From LMUY01 sp965198565 (GTDB lineage Bacteria > Pseudomonadota > Alphaproteobacteria > Acetobacterales > Acetobacteraceae): DNA of 64,000 nt. Positions 36,021 to 43,826 of the stretch are shown one piece after another. Where the stretch lies: positions 1,674,001-1,738,000 of the forward strand of contig OZ240665.1 in assembly GCA_965198565.1 (NCBI GenBank), read 5' to 3'. The notes below the pieces were generated by a model. The model was not told where the DNA came from, did not search any database, and saw nothing but the letters and a program-made list of their open reading frames with translations. A program made the position numbers and the translations under genes. Numbering within the stretch: position 1 is the first letter of the stretch; every line of letters begins with the position of its first letter.

Positions 36021-36437
36021 CTAATGCAGGTGATGCACCGGCCAGGAGTTCGGTTGCGCAAACGGGCGGTAATGCGCCTCGTCGATCGCTGCCAGCATCG
36101 CCCGCAAAAGCTGGTCTGGCGAAAATGGTTTTTCGAAAAAGACGTCGCGCAAGCCGAACTGGCCGAGCGGCATACAACCGCTCGCCCCGATCAGGATCAC
36201 GGGGCGGCTCCCAAGCCGTTCCCGCCAGCGCTGCGCCACCTGCAAGCCGCCCACTCCATCCGGCAGGTCGATTTCGGTCAGCAGGACGTCGAATTCGGCC
36301 TCTTCCTCGATCAGCGCCATCGCCTCACTGCCGCGACAGACGCTGGTGACGTCAAAGCCGGCGTCCGTCAGGAGGTCGGTCATTGTCCATTGCGTCACGA
36401 CGTCATCATCGGCAAACAGGATGGACCGATACGGCAT
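36021..36437 (-). CDS. Single-domain response regulator with Glu at the phosphoacceptor site
   Basis: REC-domain protein of 138 residues with no output domain. The acidic pocket is present (FADDD, residues 8-12) and the conserved Lys is in FFEKPFSPDQLL. The position four residues before the conserved Pro, normally the phosphorylated Asp, is Glu55 (LLTEIDLPDG). The switch Thr is also not standard (LIGASG). Such a protein may behave as a permanently active or unphosphorylated adaptor. AGGAAGG precedes the ATG at 36437; the longer frame upstream is rejected. No histidine kinase is adjacent. Confidence 0.8.
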   Translation of the reverse strand: MPYRSILFADDDVVTQWTMTDLLTDAGFDVTSVCRGSEAMALIEEEAEFDVLLTEIDLPDGVGGLQVAQRWRERLGSRPVILIGASGCMPLGQFGLRDVFFEKPFSPDQLLRAMLAAIDEAHYRPFAQPNSWPVHHLH

Positions 36438-36673
36438 GGCAGACACCTTCCTGGCACAGTCTTGCGACACGGAGCCGGTCTCCGGTGCCAGCGCCTGAAG
36501 GTTACTCCGCAAGGCTGCTTGGCCGCGTGTGAGCTGGGTCACATTGCGACAACCCTGCAATCATCTGTGGCTGCCATGACACAGAAGCTCGCTCGGAGGC
36601 AGCGAAAGCGATCTTCTTAGCTCGGCATGCCGAACAGCGCCGGCGCTGGCGCTTCAAGCCCGCCTTGCAAAAT

Positions 36674-37498
36674 CTAGATCGAGACGGGTTCGGCCTGCTC
36701 GACCTCGGCATGCTGCACGCCGAGGTAGTGGCTCATCACTTCGCGCGCCGGGCCGTCTTCGCGCACGCGGCCGTGGTCCAGCCAAATCACCCGCGTGGCC
36801 CATTCCAGCACGATGCCTTCCATATGGGAGGACAGCACCAGGATTTCAGCCGTCCGCACCAGCGCTTCGAGTCGGGCGCGCGCCTTGTCGAGGAATTTGG
36901 CGTCGCCCGCCATCAGCCACTCGTCCATCAGCAGCACCTGCGGCCGGATCGCCGTGGCGATGGCAAAGGCCAGCCGGACCGACATGCCGGAGCTATAGAA
37001 CCGCAACGGCAATTCCATGAATTCCCCCAACTCGGCGAAATCCATCACGTCGTCGACCATGGCCGCGATCTCGGGGCGGTGCATGCCATTATACAGGCCG
37101 CGCAACATGATGTTTTCCCGGCCGGAGAGATCACTGTTCATGCCGGAACTGACATCGAGCAGCGCGCCCACGGCGCCGTCCACGCGCAGCCGGCCGACCA
37201 CGGGCTCGTAGATTCCCGCCAGCGTCCGCAGCAAGGTGGTCTTGCCGGCGCCATTGCCGCCCACCAAGGCCAGGCGGTCGCCGGGTCGCAGGGTGAACGA
37301 CACGTCGCGCAGCGCCTGCACCACCATCCGGTGCTGCCGGTCTTCCCCGAGTCGGCCAGACGCGGCGGCGAGCACCGTCTTCTTCAGGCTCCGGCTATTG
37401 CCATGATAGAGGGGAAAGTCGACGTGGATGCCCTCGGCGCGGATACTGGCCGCCACGGCTAGGCTCGGGGTCGCAATGGCGCAACGACCCGCGGGCAT
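36674..37498 (-). CDS. ABC transporter ATPase, polysaccharide-export (Wzt/KpsT) type
   Basis: ATP-binding subunit of 274 residues of the ABC-2 polysaccharide exporter group. The N-terminal FPLYHGNSRSLKK leads to Walker A GNGAGKTT at 81-88, then GMNSDLSGRENI, the signature-region YSSGMSVRLAFA, Walker B VLLMDEW, and a switch His in LSSHMEGIV. These are typical of Wzt, TagH and KpsT proteins that export O-antigen or capsule. The C-terminal end is short, without a carbohydrate-binding domain. No permease gene lies next to it, which is unusual because the pair is normally adjacent. ATG 37498 was chosen as the start closest to family length. Confidence 0.85.
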   Translation of the reverse strand: MPAGRCAIATPSLAVAASIRAEGIHVDFPLYHGNSRSLKKTVLAAASGRLGEDRQHRMVVQALRDVSFTLRPGDRLALVGGNGAGKTTLLRTLAGIYEPVVGRLRVDGAVGALLDVSSGMNSDLSGRENIMLRGLYNGMHRPEIAAMVDDVMDFAELGEFMELPLRFYSSGMSVRLAFAIATAIRPQVLLMDEWLMAGDAKFLDKARARLEALVRTAEILVLSSHMEGIVLEWATRVIWLDHGRVREDGPAREVMSHYLGVQHAEVEQAEPVSI

Positions 37499-37869
37499 GT
37501 CCCGACGACGAGCATGTAAGCCGCGTAACAAGGACTCGAGACAAGCTCTATGGACAGCGCACGGGCTTGCTTGGCTGGACTGGACATGGCCCGGCGCCCG
37601 ATAGCGGATCACGCGGCGAGCCGCAACCAGTAGTTCCTCACGAAGCCGTAACATACGATTGTGCTTGCTTGTGGTGCATGGAGCACAGGCCGCAGAAATC
37701 CGTCGAACCAGGGGGGAACGTCACTTTGGCCCCTTGCTCCGGTTCGGGCGCCTCGATAAGGGGTTAGCAGAGTTTCCTGCTGAGTCGGGTGAGCAGTCAC
37801 CGGCTGCTTACCCAGAGCCCCGATTTCTCGAAGCGCCTGACTACTCAAAGCGACGGAGTTCTGCACCGC
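37499..37869. other. Intergenic, no supported gene
   Basis: About 370 bases between the divergent ABC ATPase and lytic transglycosylase genes. Promoters for both must lie here, but no clear -35/-10 pair or operator could be assigned. Confidence 0.4.
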
Positions 37870-39408
37870 ATGCTCTTCTCAGCCCCGGGTCTGGCAATGC
37901 TGCTCCGCGTGTGCCGCTCGCGTGGCCGCACTGCGCTGAGGGCGGCCGCGTCCCTCGGCCTGCTCGCGGCGTTGTCGGCCTGCGCCGGCGGGCAGCACAT
38001 CAGCTCCACCCAGGAGGCGTCGCAATACGAGCAGCGGGCGCATCATAGCTACGCGCCGCCCGGCCCTCGGAGTGACCCGTGGGGACCTTACGTCGTTGAG
38101 GCGTCGACCAAATTCGACGTGCCGCAGCGCTGGATCCGAGAGGTCATGCACGTCGAATCGGGTGGCCATGTCGATCTGAATGGCTCGCCGATCACCTCGC
38201 CGGCCGGGGCGATGGGGCTGATGCAGGTGATGCCAGCCACCTATGACGAGCTGCGCGGCCGCTACTCCGTCCTCGGGGACGACCCCTACGACCCCTACAA
38301 CAGCATCATGGCGGGCACCGCCTATATCCGTGAGCTGTATGACCTGTATGGCTCGCCTGGGTTTCTCGCCGCCTACAACAGCGGCCCGGGCCGGCTGGAC
38401 GACTACCTGACGCGCAATCGCCCGCTCCCCGATGAGACCCGGCGTTACGTGGCCATGATCGGGCCGCAAATCGCCAATAGCTTCCCGAACAAGCGCTCGA
38501 CGGCCGAGGAGTACGCGCTGAACTCCGTCCCGGCCAACATTCCCGCCGGGCCACGCTACGCGGCGGCGCCGGCGTACAATCCGCCCGCGCCATCGCAGCC
38601 ATCCCCGCCGGTCGAGGTGGCCTATGCGCCGCCGTCGGACTCCGACGCCGCGTTTGATCCGCCGCCGGGCTGGACGCCGCGTGGCATGCCTCGAGACGAA
38701 GTGGCGACCTATGTGCCTCCGCCCGGCAATCCACCACGGGTGCTGGCGCCCAGCGCTCCTCCCGTCCAGCCAACCCCGGTCTATCGGGAGCCGGCAGTGC
38801 TAGCCCAAAACGAACCGCCGCCGTCTTCGGTGTACAGCCCGGCGCCCGTGCGCTACCGTCCGGACAGCGCGATCCCGGTGCGGCAGGAGTACGCGAGTGC
38901 CTTGCCACCGCCGGCGCCGCGGCCGGAGCCACGCTATGAGCAGCCGGCGGCGCCTCCGCTGCGTTCCGAGCCGCCGGCCCGGGCCGAGCAATATGCCGCC
39001 CTGCCGGAGCCGCCGTCCTACGTCCCGGCGGTGCGGACGGCTTCGGCAACCGGCTATGCCGCTCTGGCGCAGAATGCGTCTCACCACGAGCAGGAGTTCC
39101 GCCTCGTGCCGCCCGCCATGGCTGCGGCCGCGCCGTATTACCGCGGCACGACTCCGTCGCAATGGGCCATCCAGGTGGGGGCGTTCGGCAACGAGGGCTT
39201 GGCGCACATCGCCGTCGGCACCGCGCGGGAACAGGCGGGCTCCGTGGTTGCCGGGGCGCACCTCGCTGTCGCCAGCATCCACGAGACGCACGGCACGCTG
39301 TATCGCGCCCGGTTGACCGGCCTCTCGCGCGAGGCCGCAACCACCGCCTGCGAGCGCCTTCGGGGGCGCGAGTCCTGCATGGTGCTGGCGCCGGACGCGC
39401 AGGACTAA
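37870..39408 (+). CDS. Lytic transglycosylase with C-terminal SPOR domain, lipoprotein
   Basis: Peptidoglycan-cleaving envelope protein of 512 residues. The start at ATG 37870 gives a signal sequence ending in the lipobox LSAC, so it is probably a lipoprotein. The SLT domain (about 55-190) has VMHVESGGHVD with the catalytic Glu, GAMGLMQVMPATY and FLAAYNSGPGRL. A long Pro/Ala-rich linker (about 215-430) follows. A SPOR domain at the end (SQWAIQVGAFGNEGLAHIA, then YRARLTGLSREAATTACERL) binds denuded septal glycan. This RlpA-like arrangement points to septal wall processing. An earlier in-frame start (37789) has no signal-peptide context. Confidence 0.88.
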   Translation: MLFSAPGLAMLLRVCRSRGRTALRAAASLGLLAALSACAGGQHISSTQEASQYEQRAHHSYAPPGPRSDPWGPYVVEASTKFDVPQRWIREVMHVESGGHVDLNGSPITSPAGAMGLMQVMPATYDELRGRYSVLGDDPYDPYNSIMAGTAYIRELYDLYGSPGFLAAYNSGPGRLDDYLTRNRPLPDETRRYVAMIGPQIANSFPNKRSTAEEYALNSVPANIPAGPRYAAAPAYNPPAPSQPSPPVEVAYAPPSDSDAAFDPPPGWTPRGMPRDEVATYVPPPGNPPRVLAPSAPPVQPTPVYREPAVLAQNEPPPSSVYSPAPVRYRPDSAIPVRQEYASALPPPAPRPEPRYEQPAAPPLRSEPPARAEQYAALPEPPSYVPAVRTASATGYAALAQNASHHEQEFRLVPPAMAAAAPYYRGTTPSQWAIQVGAFGNEGLAHIAVGTAREQAGSVVAGAHLAVASIHETHGTLYRARLTGLSREAATTACERLRGRESCMVLAPDAQD

Positions 39409-39474
39409 GGCAGCCCGCCGGGGGCTTGCCGGGCCACTTCGGCGCCGCCATGCTTGCCACATGAGCGGGCAAGC

Positions 39475-40173
39475 ATGATCGACAAGCGGGTCGCGTCTAT
39501 CGTGGACGCCCTTGCCGGCATCGACGATGGCGCCACCGTGCTGGTCGGCGGCTTCGGCGCGGTCGGGCAGCCCAATGAACTGCTGGACGGGCTGGTCGAG
39601 CGGGGCACGCGAGACCTGGTGATCGTGTCCAACAACGCGGGCGTTGCTGGCTACGGCGTCGGGCGCTTGATCCAACTGCGCCGGGTGCGGCGGCTTATTA
39701 CCTCCTACCCGCGCTCCTCGGTCTCCAAGGCGTTCGATGAGCGGTACGCGGCGGGCGAAATCCAGCTCGAGCTGGTCCCGCAGGGGACACTGGCAGAGCG
39801 CATCCGCGCGGCCGGCGCTGGCATCCCGGCATTCTACACGCCGACCGGCTTCGGCACCCAGTTGGCGGAGGGCAAGCCCACGGCCACGATTGCTGGCCGG
39901 CCCTGCGTGCTGGAGCATGCGCTCTACGCCGACGTCGCTTTGGTGGAAGCCTGGCGAGGCGACCGCTGGGGCAATCTCAGCTATCGCGGCAGCGGCCGCA
40001 ACTTCAACCCGATCATGGCGAGCGCGGCCAAGCTCACCGTGGCGCAGGTGCAAAGCGTGGTGGAGTTGGGCGACATCGCTCCAGACGATGTCATCACGCC
40101 GGGCGTGTATGTGCACCGGCTGATCGGAATCCGCACCAGCGGGCCGCGCTCCGAAGCGGTGGCGGCAGCGTGA
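39475..40173 (+). CDS. 3-oxoacid CoA-transferase subunit A
   Basis: Alpha subunit (232 residues) of a family I CoA-transferase such as succinyl-CoA:3-oxoacid CoA-transferase (ScoA) or 3-oxoadipate CoA-transferase (PcaI). Landmarks are ATVLVGGFGAVGQPNELLDGL, SNNAGVAGYGVGRLI and FYTPTGFGTQLAEGK. The next gene overlaps by four bases (GTGA) and encodes the beta subunit, as expected for a heterodimer. Sequence alone does not separate ketone-body from beta-ketoadipate function, and no pca genes are nearby. ATG 39475 was chosen; an in-frame ATG 21 bases earlier is less likely. Confidence 0.9.
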   Translation: MIDKRVASIVDALAGIDDGATVLVGGFGAVGQPNELLDGLVERGTRDLVIVSNNAGVAGYGVGRLIQLRRVRRLITSYPRSSVSKAFDERYAAGEIQLELVPQGTLAERIRAAGAGIPAFYTPTGFGTQLAEGKPTATIAGRPCVLEHALYADVALVEAWRGDRWGNLSYRGSGRNFNPIMASAAKLTVAQVQSVVELGDIAPDDVITPGVYVHRLIGIRTSGPRSEAVAAA

Positions 40174-40814
40174 GCGCAACCCCTCGGTCCCGCGTTGCCG
40201 TCGCCGCCCGCCTAGCTGCCGACATCCCGGAGGGCTGGTGCGTCAATCTCGGCATCGGCATGCCCACCTTGGTCGCCGACCACGTGCCGCTGGACCGCGA
40301 GGTGCTGTTCCATTCCGAAAACGGCGTGCTCGGGTTCGGCCCGGCGCCGCCCCCTGGAGAGGTCGATACCTGGCTGATCAACGCGGGCAAGCAGCCGATC
40401 AGCCTGCGGCCCGGCGCGGCCTTGATGCACCAGGCCGACAGCTTCGGCCTCATCCGCGGCGGGCATGTCGACCTATGCGTGCTCGGCGCCTTCGAAGTGT
40501 CGCAGGCTGGCGACCTGGCCAACTGGTCGACCTCGAGCCATGCCGTAGCGCCCGCAGTGGGCGGCGCAATGGATCTCGCGGTGGGCGCCAAGCAAGTGTG
40601 GGTGGTCATGGAACACCGCACCAAAGCGGGTGCTCCGCGGCTGGTCGAGCGCTGTTCCTACCCGTTGACCGCTCCCGGGGTCGTCAAGCGCGTCTACACC
40701 GATCTTGCCGTGCTTGACGTCACGCCGGACGGGTTTACGGTGATCGAAATGGTGCCGGGTCTCGATCTTGCCGGATTGCAGGCGCTGACCGGCGCGCTTG
40801 TATCAGCGTCCTAG
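40170..40814 (+). CDS. 3-oxoacid CoA-transferase subunit B
   Basis: Beta subunit (214 residues) of the family I CoA-transferase. NLGIGMPTLVADH and HSENGVLGFGP place the catalytic Glu at about residue 50. The later GGHVDLCVLGAFEVSQAGDLANW and the end TDLAVLDVTPDGF are standard. GTG start overlapping the subunit A stop ensures coupled translation. It is convergent with a small secreted-protein gene whose stop overlaps the end by a few bases. Confidence 0.9.
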   Translation: MSATPRSRVAVAARLAADIPEGWCVNLGIGMPTLVADHVPLDREVLFHSENGVLGFGPAPPPGEVDTWLINAGKQPISLRPGAALMHQADSFGLIRGGHVDLCVLGAFEVSQAGDLANWSTSSHAVAPAVGGAMDLAVGAKQVWVVMEHRTKAGAPRLVERCSYPLTAPGVVKRVYTDLAVLDVTPDGFTVIEMVPGLDLAGLQALTGALVSAS

Positions 40815-41174
40815 GTTCGGCACCGCCCCGGTCTTGTCGGTCGACGTGAACGAGCGGTCGGCGTCGGTGCCGTCGTTGCTCAGCGTGCCAGAGCCGGCGG
40901 CGCTGAATGGCGTGCTATCCAGCGGACCAGCTTGGTCGGAATGGAAGCCCGATACCGCGGGTTCACTGGCCGGCGAGCCGCCTGGTGGCCCCAACCTGGA
41001 CAAGGGGGCGTTCGTCAGGGGCTTGCCATTGACGTTGCTTGGCGGCGCTGGCGCGTCGGCCGCAAGGATCATGGGAACCCGAACCCACTCGGCGGAGGGC
41101 CTGAGCCACGCAAGCGGCGCTGCGACGAGCGCGACGGCGAGTGCGATTTTGGCTGGGTGCCCACTGGGGTGCAT
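40803..41174 (-). CDS. Small predicted exported protein, unknown family
   Basis: A 123-residue product with an N-terminal hydrophobic stretch (KIALAVALVAAPLAWL) that could be a signal peptide or anchor. The rest is low-complexity Pro/Gly/Ser/Asp (ADAPAPPSNVNGKPL and similar) and likely disordered. AAGGAAG lies about seven bases before the ATG, supporting translation. I do not recognise a family. It lies divergent to the transglutaminase genes and converges with the CoA-transferase operon. The long frame running upstream through it is antisense to the transglutaminase and not real. Confidence 0.5.
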   Translation of the reverse strand: MHPSGHPAKIALAVALVAAPLAWLRPSAEWVRVPMILAADAPAPPSNVNGKPLTNAPLSRLGPPGGSPASEPAVSGFHSDQAGPLDSTPFSAAGSGTLSNDGTDADRSFTSTDKTGAVPNLGR

Positions 41175-41354
41175 GGCTGGCTTCCTTTGCCAGCGAAACA
41201 GAGTTGGCGTGCTCAAGTTGCGGTTGAGGCATCGAAATGATGCCGCTGTGACGCGGCCGTGCTTTGGCGTGGAACGTGCATTACCGGCGAAGCGTATAAG
41301 GCTTCCAAGTGGCCTCGCTGCCTCGCCCATGGACCTCAGACCAAGCGGTAAACA

Positions 41355-42278
41355 TTGCCCCTGCTGACCGTTCACCACCAAACCACCTACCGCTACCGCC
41401 ATCCGGTCTCCTTCGGTGAGCACCGCATGATGTTCCGCCCGCGCGACGCGCACGACCAGCGGCTGGTGGCCCATAGGCTGGTGATCCTGCCGCAACCCAA
41501 CGTGCTGCGTTGGACGCAGGACGTGTTCGGCAATGCGGTGACGTTGGCGCGATTCGCCGAGCGCGCAGCCGAGTTGCAGTTCAGCAACACCCTGCATGTC
41601 GAGCATGTGGAAGTGGCGCCGACCGTCGAGACGCTGCACGAGCACGCCCGCTGCTTCCCGTTCAGCTACGATGCCGACGAGATGCCGGACCTGCTGCGCT
41701 CTATTGAGCGGCAGATGCCCGACCCCAACCATGTGGTGGACCGCTGGAGCCACAGCTTCATGAACGAGCGCCGCCCGACCGGCACGCTCGAGCTGCTGTC
41801 GGCGATGACGCGCGAAATCCGCCGCCGCTTCACCTACCGCGCCCGCCACGAACCCGGCATCCAGGACCCGCGCACCACCCTGCGGCTGGAAGTGGGCACC
41901 TGTCGCGATTTCGCCCTGCTGATGATGGAGGGCGTGCGGGCGCTCGGCCTGGCCGCCCGCTTCGTCACCGGCTACCTGCACGTGCCGGACCGCAAGCCGC
42001 CCAATCAGGTGCATGGGGCGGACGAGGCGGAGCGGCAAGGCGGCGGCAACACCCATGCCTGGCTGCAGGTCTACCTGCCGGGTGCCGGCTGGGTCGATTT
42101 CGACCCGACCAACGGCATCGTCGGCAGCCGTGGCCTGATCCGCGTGGCCGTGGTGCGAGACCCGAGCATGGCCGTCCCGCTGTCCGGAAGCTGGACGGGT
42201 GCGGCGGGGGATTGTCTTGGCATGGATGTCAGCGTCCATGTCGCAGAGGTGGCGGACGCCGCCCACTTCGTCAGTTAA
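41355..42278 (+). CDS. Transglutaminase-like cysteine protease-fold protein
   Basis: A 307-residue protein with an N-terminal beta-sandwich domain (LTVHHQTTYRYRHPVSFGEHRMMFRPR) and a transglutaminase-like core. The catalytic triad is visible: Cys183 in GTCRDFALL, His234 in NTHAWLQVY and Asp250 in WVDFDPTNG. Such proteins act as proteases, peptide N-glycanases or crosslinking enzymes; their bacterial substrates are mostly unknown. The start is the TTG at 41355. It is the first of two adjacent transglutaminase-like genes. No signal peptide. Confidence 0.85.
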   Translation: MPLLTVHHQTTYRYRHPVSFGEHRMMFRPRDAHDQRLVAHRLVILPQPNVLRWTQDVFGNAVTLARFAERAAELQFSNTLHVEHVEVAPTVETLHEHARCFPFSYDADEMPDLLRSIERQMPDPNHVVDRWSHSFMNERRPTGTLELLSAMTREIRRRFTYRARHEPGIQDPRTTLRLEVGTCRDFALLMMEGVRALGLAARFVTGYLHVPDRKPPNQVHGADEAERQGGGNTHAWLQVYLPGAGWVDFDPTNGIVGSRGLIRVAVVRDPSMAVPLSGSWTGAAGDCLGMDVSVHVAEVADAAHFVS

Positions 42279-42291
42279 GGAAACCATCGCC

Positions 42292-43113
42292 ATGCGCATC
42301 CGCTGCGGGTTCCGCATCGCCCATGAGTGCTCCCAACCGGTGCCGATGTTGATGGCGCTGAGCGTGCACCCCTCGCGACAGCCGGACTTGCTGACCCAGC
42401 CCGAGCTGCGCTTGGAACCGGTGATCCCGCTGCACCGCTATTCGGACGATTTCGGCAACGTCTGCCACCGCGTGCTGGCGCCGAAGGGCCGCTCGGAAAT
42501 GACCACCGAGTTCGACGTGCAGGACAGCGGTTTGCCCGACCCGACCGTGCCCGAGGCGACCCAGTTCGAGGTGGAGGCGCTGCCCGACGGCGCGCTGGTC
42601 TACCTGCTGGGAAGCCGCTATTGCGAGACCGACAAGCTGTCCAACATCGCCTGGTCGCTGTTCGGCGGCACGGCGCCGGGCTGGGCGCGGGTGCAGGCGA
42701 TCTGCGACTTCGCGCATGAGCGGATCACCTTCGGCTACGAGCATGCCCGCCCCGACAAGACCGCCTGGGACGGCTACAACGAGCGCCAGGGCGTGTGCCG
42801 CGACTACGCCCACCTCGCGGTGACGCTCTGCCGCTGCATGAACATCCCCGCCCGCTACTGCACGGGCTATCTGGGCGACATCGGCATTCCGCCCTCCGAC
42901 GCGCCGATGGATTTCTCGGCCTGGTTCGAGGCCTACCTGAACGGCCCGGAGGGTGGCCGCTGGTACACCTTCGACGCCCGCCACAACAAGCCGCGCATCG
43001 GCCGCGTGCTGATGGCGCGCGGACGCGACGCCACCGACGTCGCCCTGGTGACCACGTTCGGCCCGGCGTGGCTCAGCTTGTTCGAGGTGACGACCTACGA
43101 GGTGACCGAGTAG
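42292..43113 (+). CDS. Second transglutaminase-like protein with altered catalytic His
   Basis: A 273-residue transglutaminase-superfamily protein with nucleophile Cys169 in QGVCRDYAHLAVTLCR. At the position of the usual catalytic His, the DFSAWFEAY stretch has Ser209. A His follows later in FDARHNKPRIGRVLMARGRDATD. The N-terminal half has another beta-rich domain (GFRIAHECSQPVPMLM). AAGGA lies before the ATG, 13 bases after the first transglutaminase, so the two are an operon. The missing His may be a feature of the subfamily, with the DARHN His substituting. Activity uncertain. Confidence 0.8.
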   Translation: MRIRCGFRIAHECSQPVPMLMALSVHPSRQPDLLTQPELRLEPVIPLHRYSDDFGNVCHRVLAPKGRSEMTTEFDVQDSGLPDPTVPEATQFEVEALPDGALVYLLGSRYCETDKLSNIAWSLFGGTAPGWARVQAICDFAHERITFGYEHARPDKTAWDGYNERQGVCRDYAHLAVTLCRCMNIPARYCTGYLGDIGIPPSDAPMDFSAWFEAYLNGPEGGRWYTFDARHNKPRIGRVLMARGRDATDVALVTTFGPAWLSLFEVTTYEVTE

Positions 43114-43140
43114 GATCGCGCGGCATCTGAAAGGTCCGCG

Positions 43141-43494
43141 ATGATTCGCTCGCTGCTTGTTATGGTCTTGTTTCTGTTGACTTTTCCGTGTCTTGGCCAG
43201 GCCCAGGAGCATGGCGACGAGTTCGTGTCTGGCACGCAACTGGCCCAAGCCTGCGCCAGCCGTTATCCGACGGGGGTGCGGGATTGCGACGGCTTCATTG
43301 CCGGCGTGCTGGACACGGTGGCGGCGGCGCCCGAGTTGAAGGGCAAGCTGTGCCCGCCGCCGCGCACCCGTCTGGCCACTTTCCGCGAGGCCCTGGGCAC
43401 GTTCGGCCAGCAGCATCCGGACGCGACGCACGGCTCCGGCGTGTCGCTGCTGGTGAGCATGATGAAGGCGAACTATCCCTGCCCGGGTGGGTGA
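43141..43494 (+). CDS. Rap1a/Tai-like secreted protein
   Basis: A 117-residue protein with a signal peptide (MIRSLLVMVLFLLTFPCLGQAQE). The short Cys-containing domain includes FVSGTQLAQACAS, DCDGFIAGVLDTV and SMMKANYPCPG. This pattern fits the Rap1a/Tai family of periplasmic proteins, first known as immunity proteins to type VI secretion amidase effectors but also widespread as lone genes. No effector gene is adjacent. It follows the transglutaminase by 27 bases in the same direction. Confidence 0.68.
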   Translation: MIRSLLVMVLFLLTFPCLGQAQEHGDEFVSGTQLAQACASRYPTGVRDCDGFIAGVLDTVAAAPELKGKLCPPPRTRLATFREALGTFGQQHPDATHGSGVSLLVSMMKANYPCPGG

Positions 43495-43505
43495 TGCTGA
43501 GGGCT

Positions 43506-43598
43506 AGAGCATGATTGCTTCTGATAGGCGAAGCAATCATGCTCTAACTCTTTGTTTGAGAGGCTGATTCACGCATCAGGTTGTTTCAACCTGATGCG
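43506..43598. repeat. Two adjacent hairpin-forming palindromes
   Basis: A perfect 16-bp stem (AGAGCATGATTGCTTC, 43506-43521, and its complement at 43530-43545, 8-base loop) is followed by a perfect 12-bp stem (CGCATCAGGTTG, 43572-43583, and its complement 43587-43598, 3-base loop). The two lie after the Rap1a-like gene and before a REP pair. They look like part of a dispersed intergenic repeat and could also stop transcription. Confidence 0.7.
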
Positions 43599-43622
43599 AT
43601 CAGGCTCTAGCCAGTTCGATCT

Positions 43623-43784
43623 CCCTCTCCCGCTGGCGGGAGAGGGCAGGGGTGAGGGTGGCGGCCGCGAGCACAACAACGGCCGCTTTCTCGCGCAGCC
43701 GGTATTTTAACCCACTCCCATAGAGGAGGATAATTGCGGCCCTCGCACCCTCACCCCGGCCCTCTCCCGCCCGCGGGAGAGGGA
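43623..43784. repeat. Paired REP-like palindromes flanking a spacer
   Basis: A copy at 43623-43657 has stem CCCTCTCCC/GGGAGAGGG with GGGGTGAGGG, and a reversed copy lies at 43748-43784. About 90 bases separate them. Same family as the copies at 12.6 and 49.9 kb. Placed between the convergent Rap1a-like and HlyD-like genes. Confidence 0.8.
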
Positions 43785-43826
43785 GAAGAAAGGGGCTTGC
43801 CTTGCCCCGCCTGCATACATCGCCCT

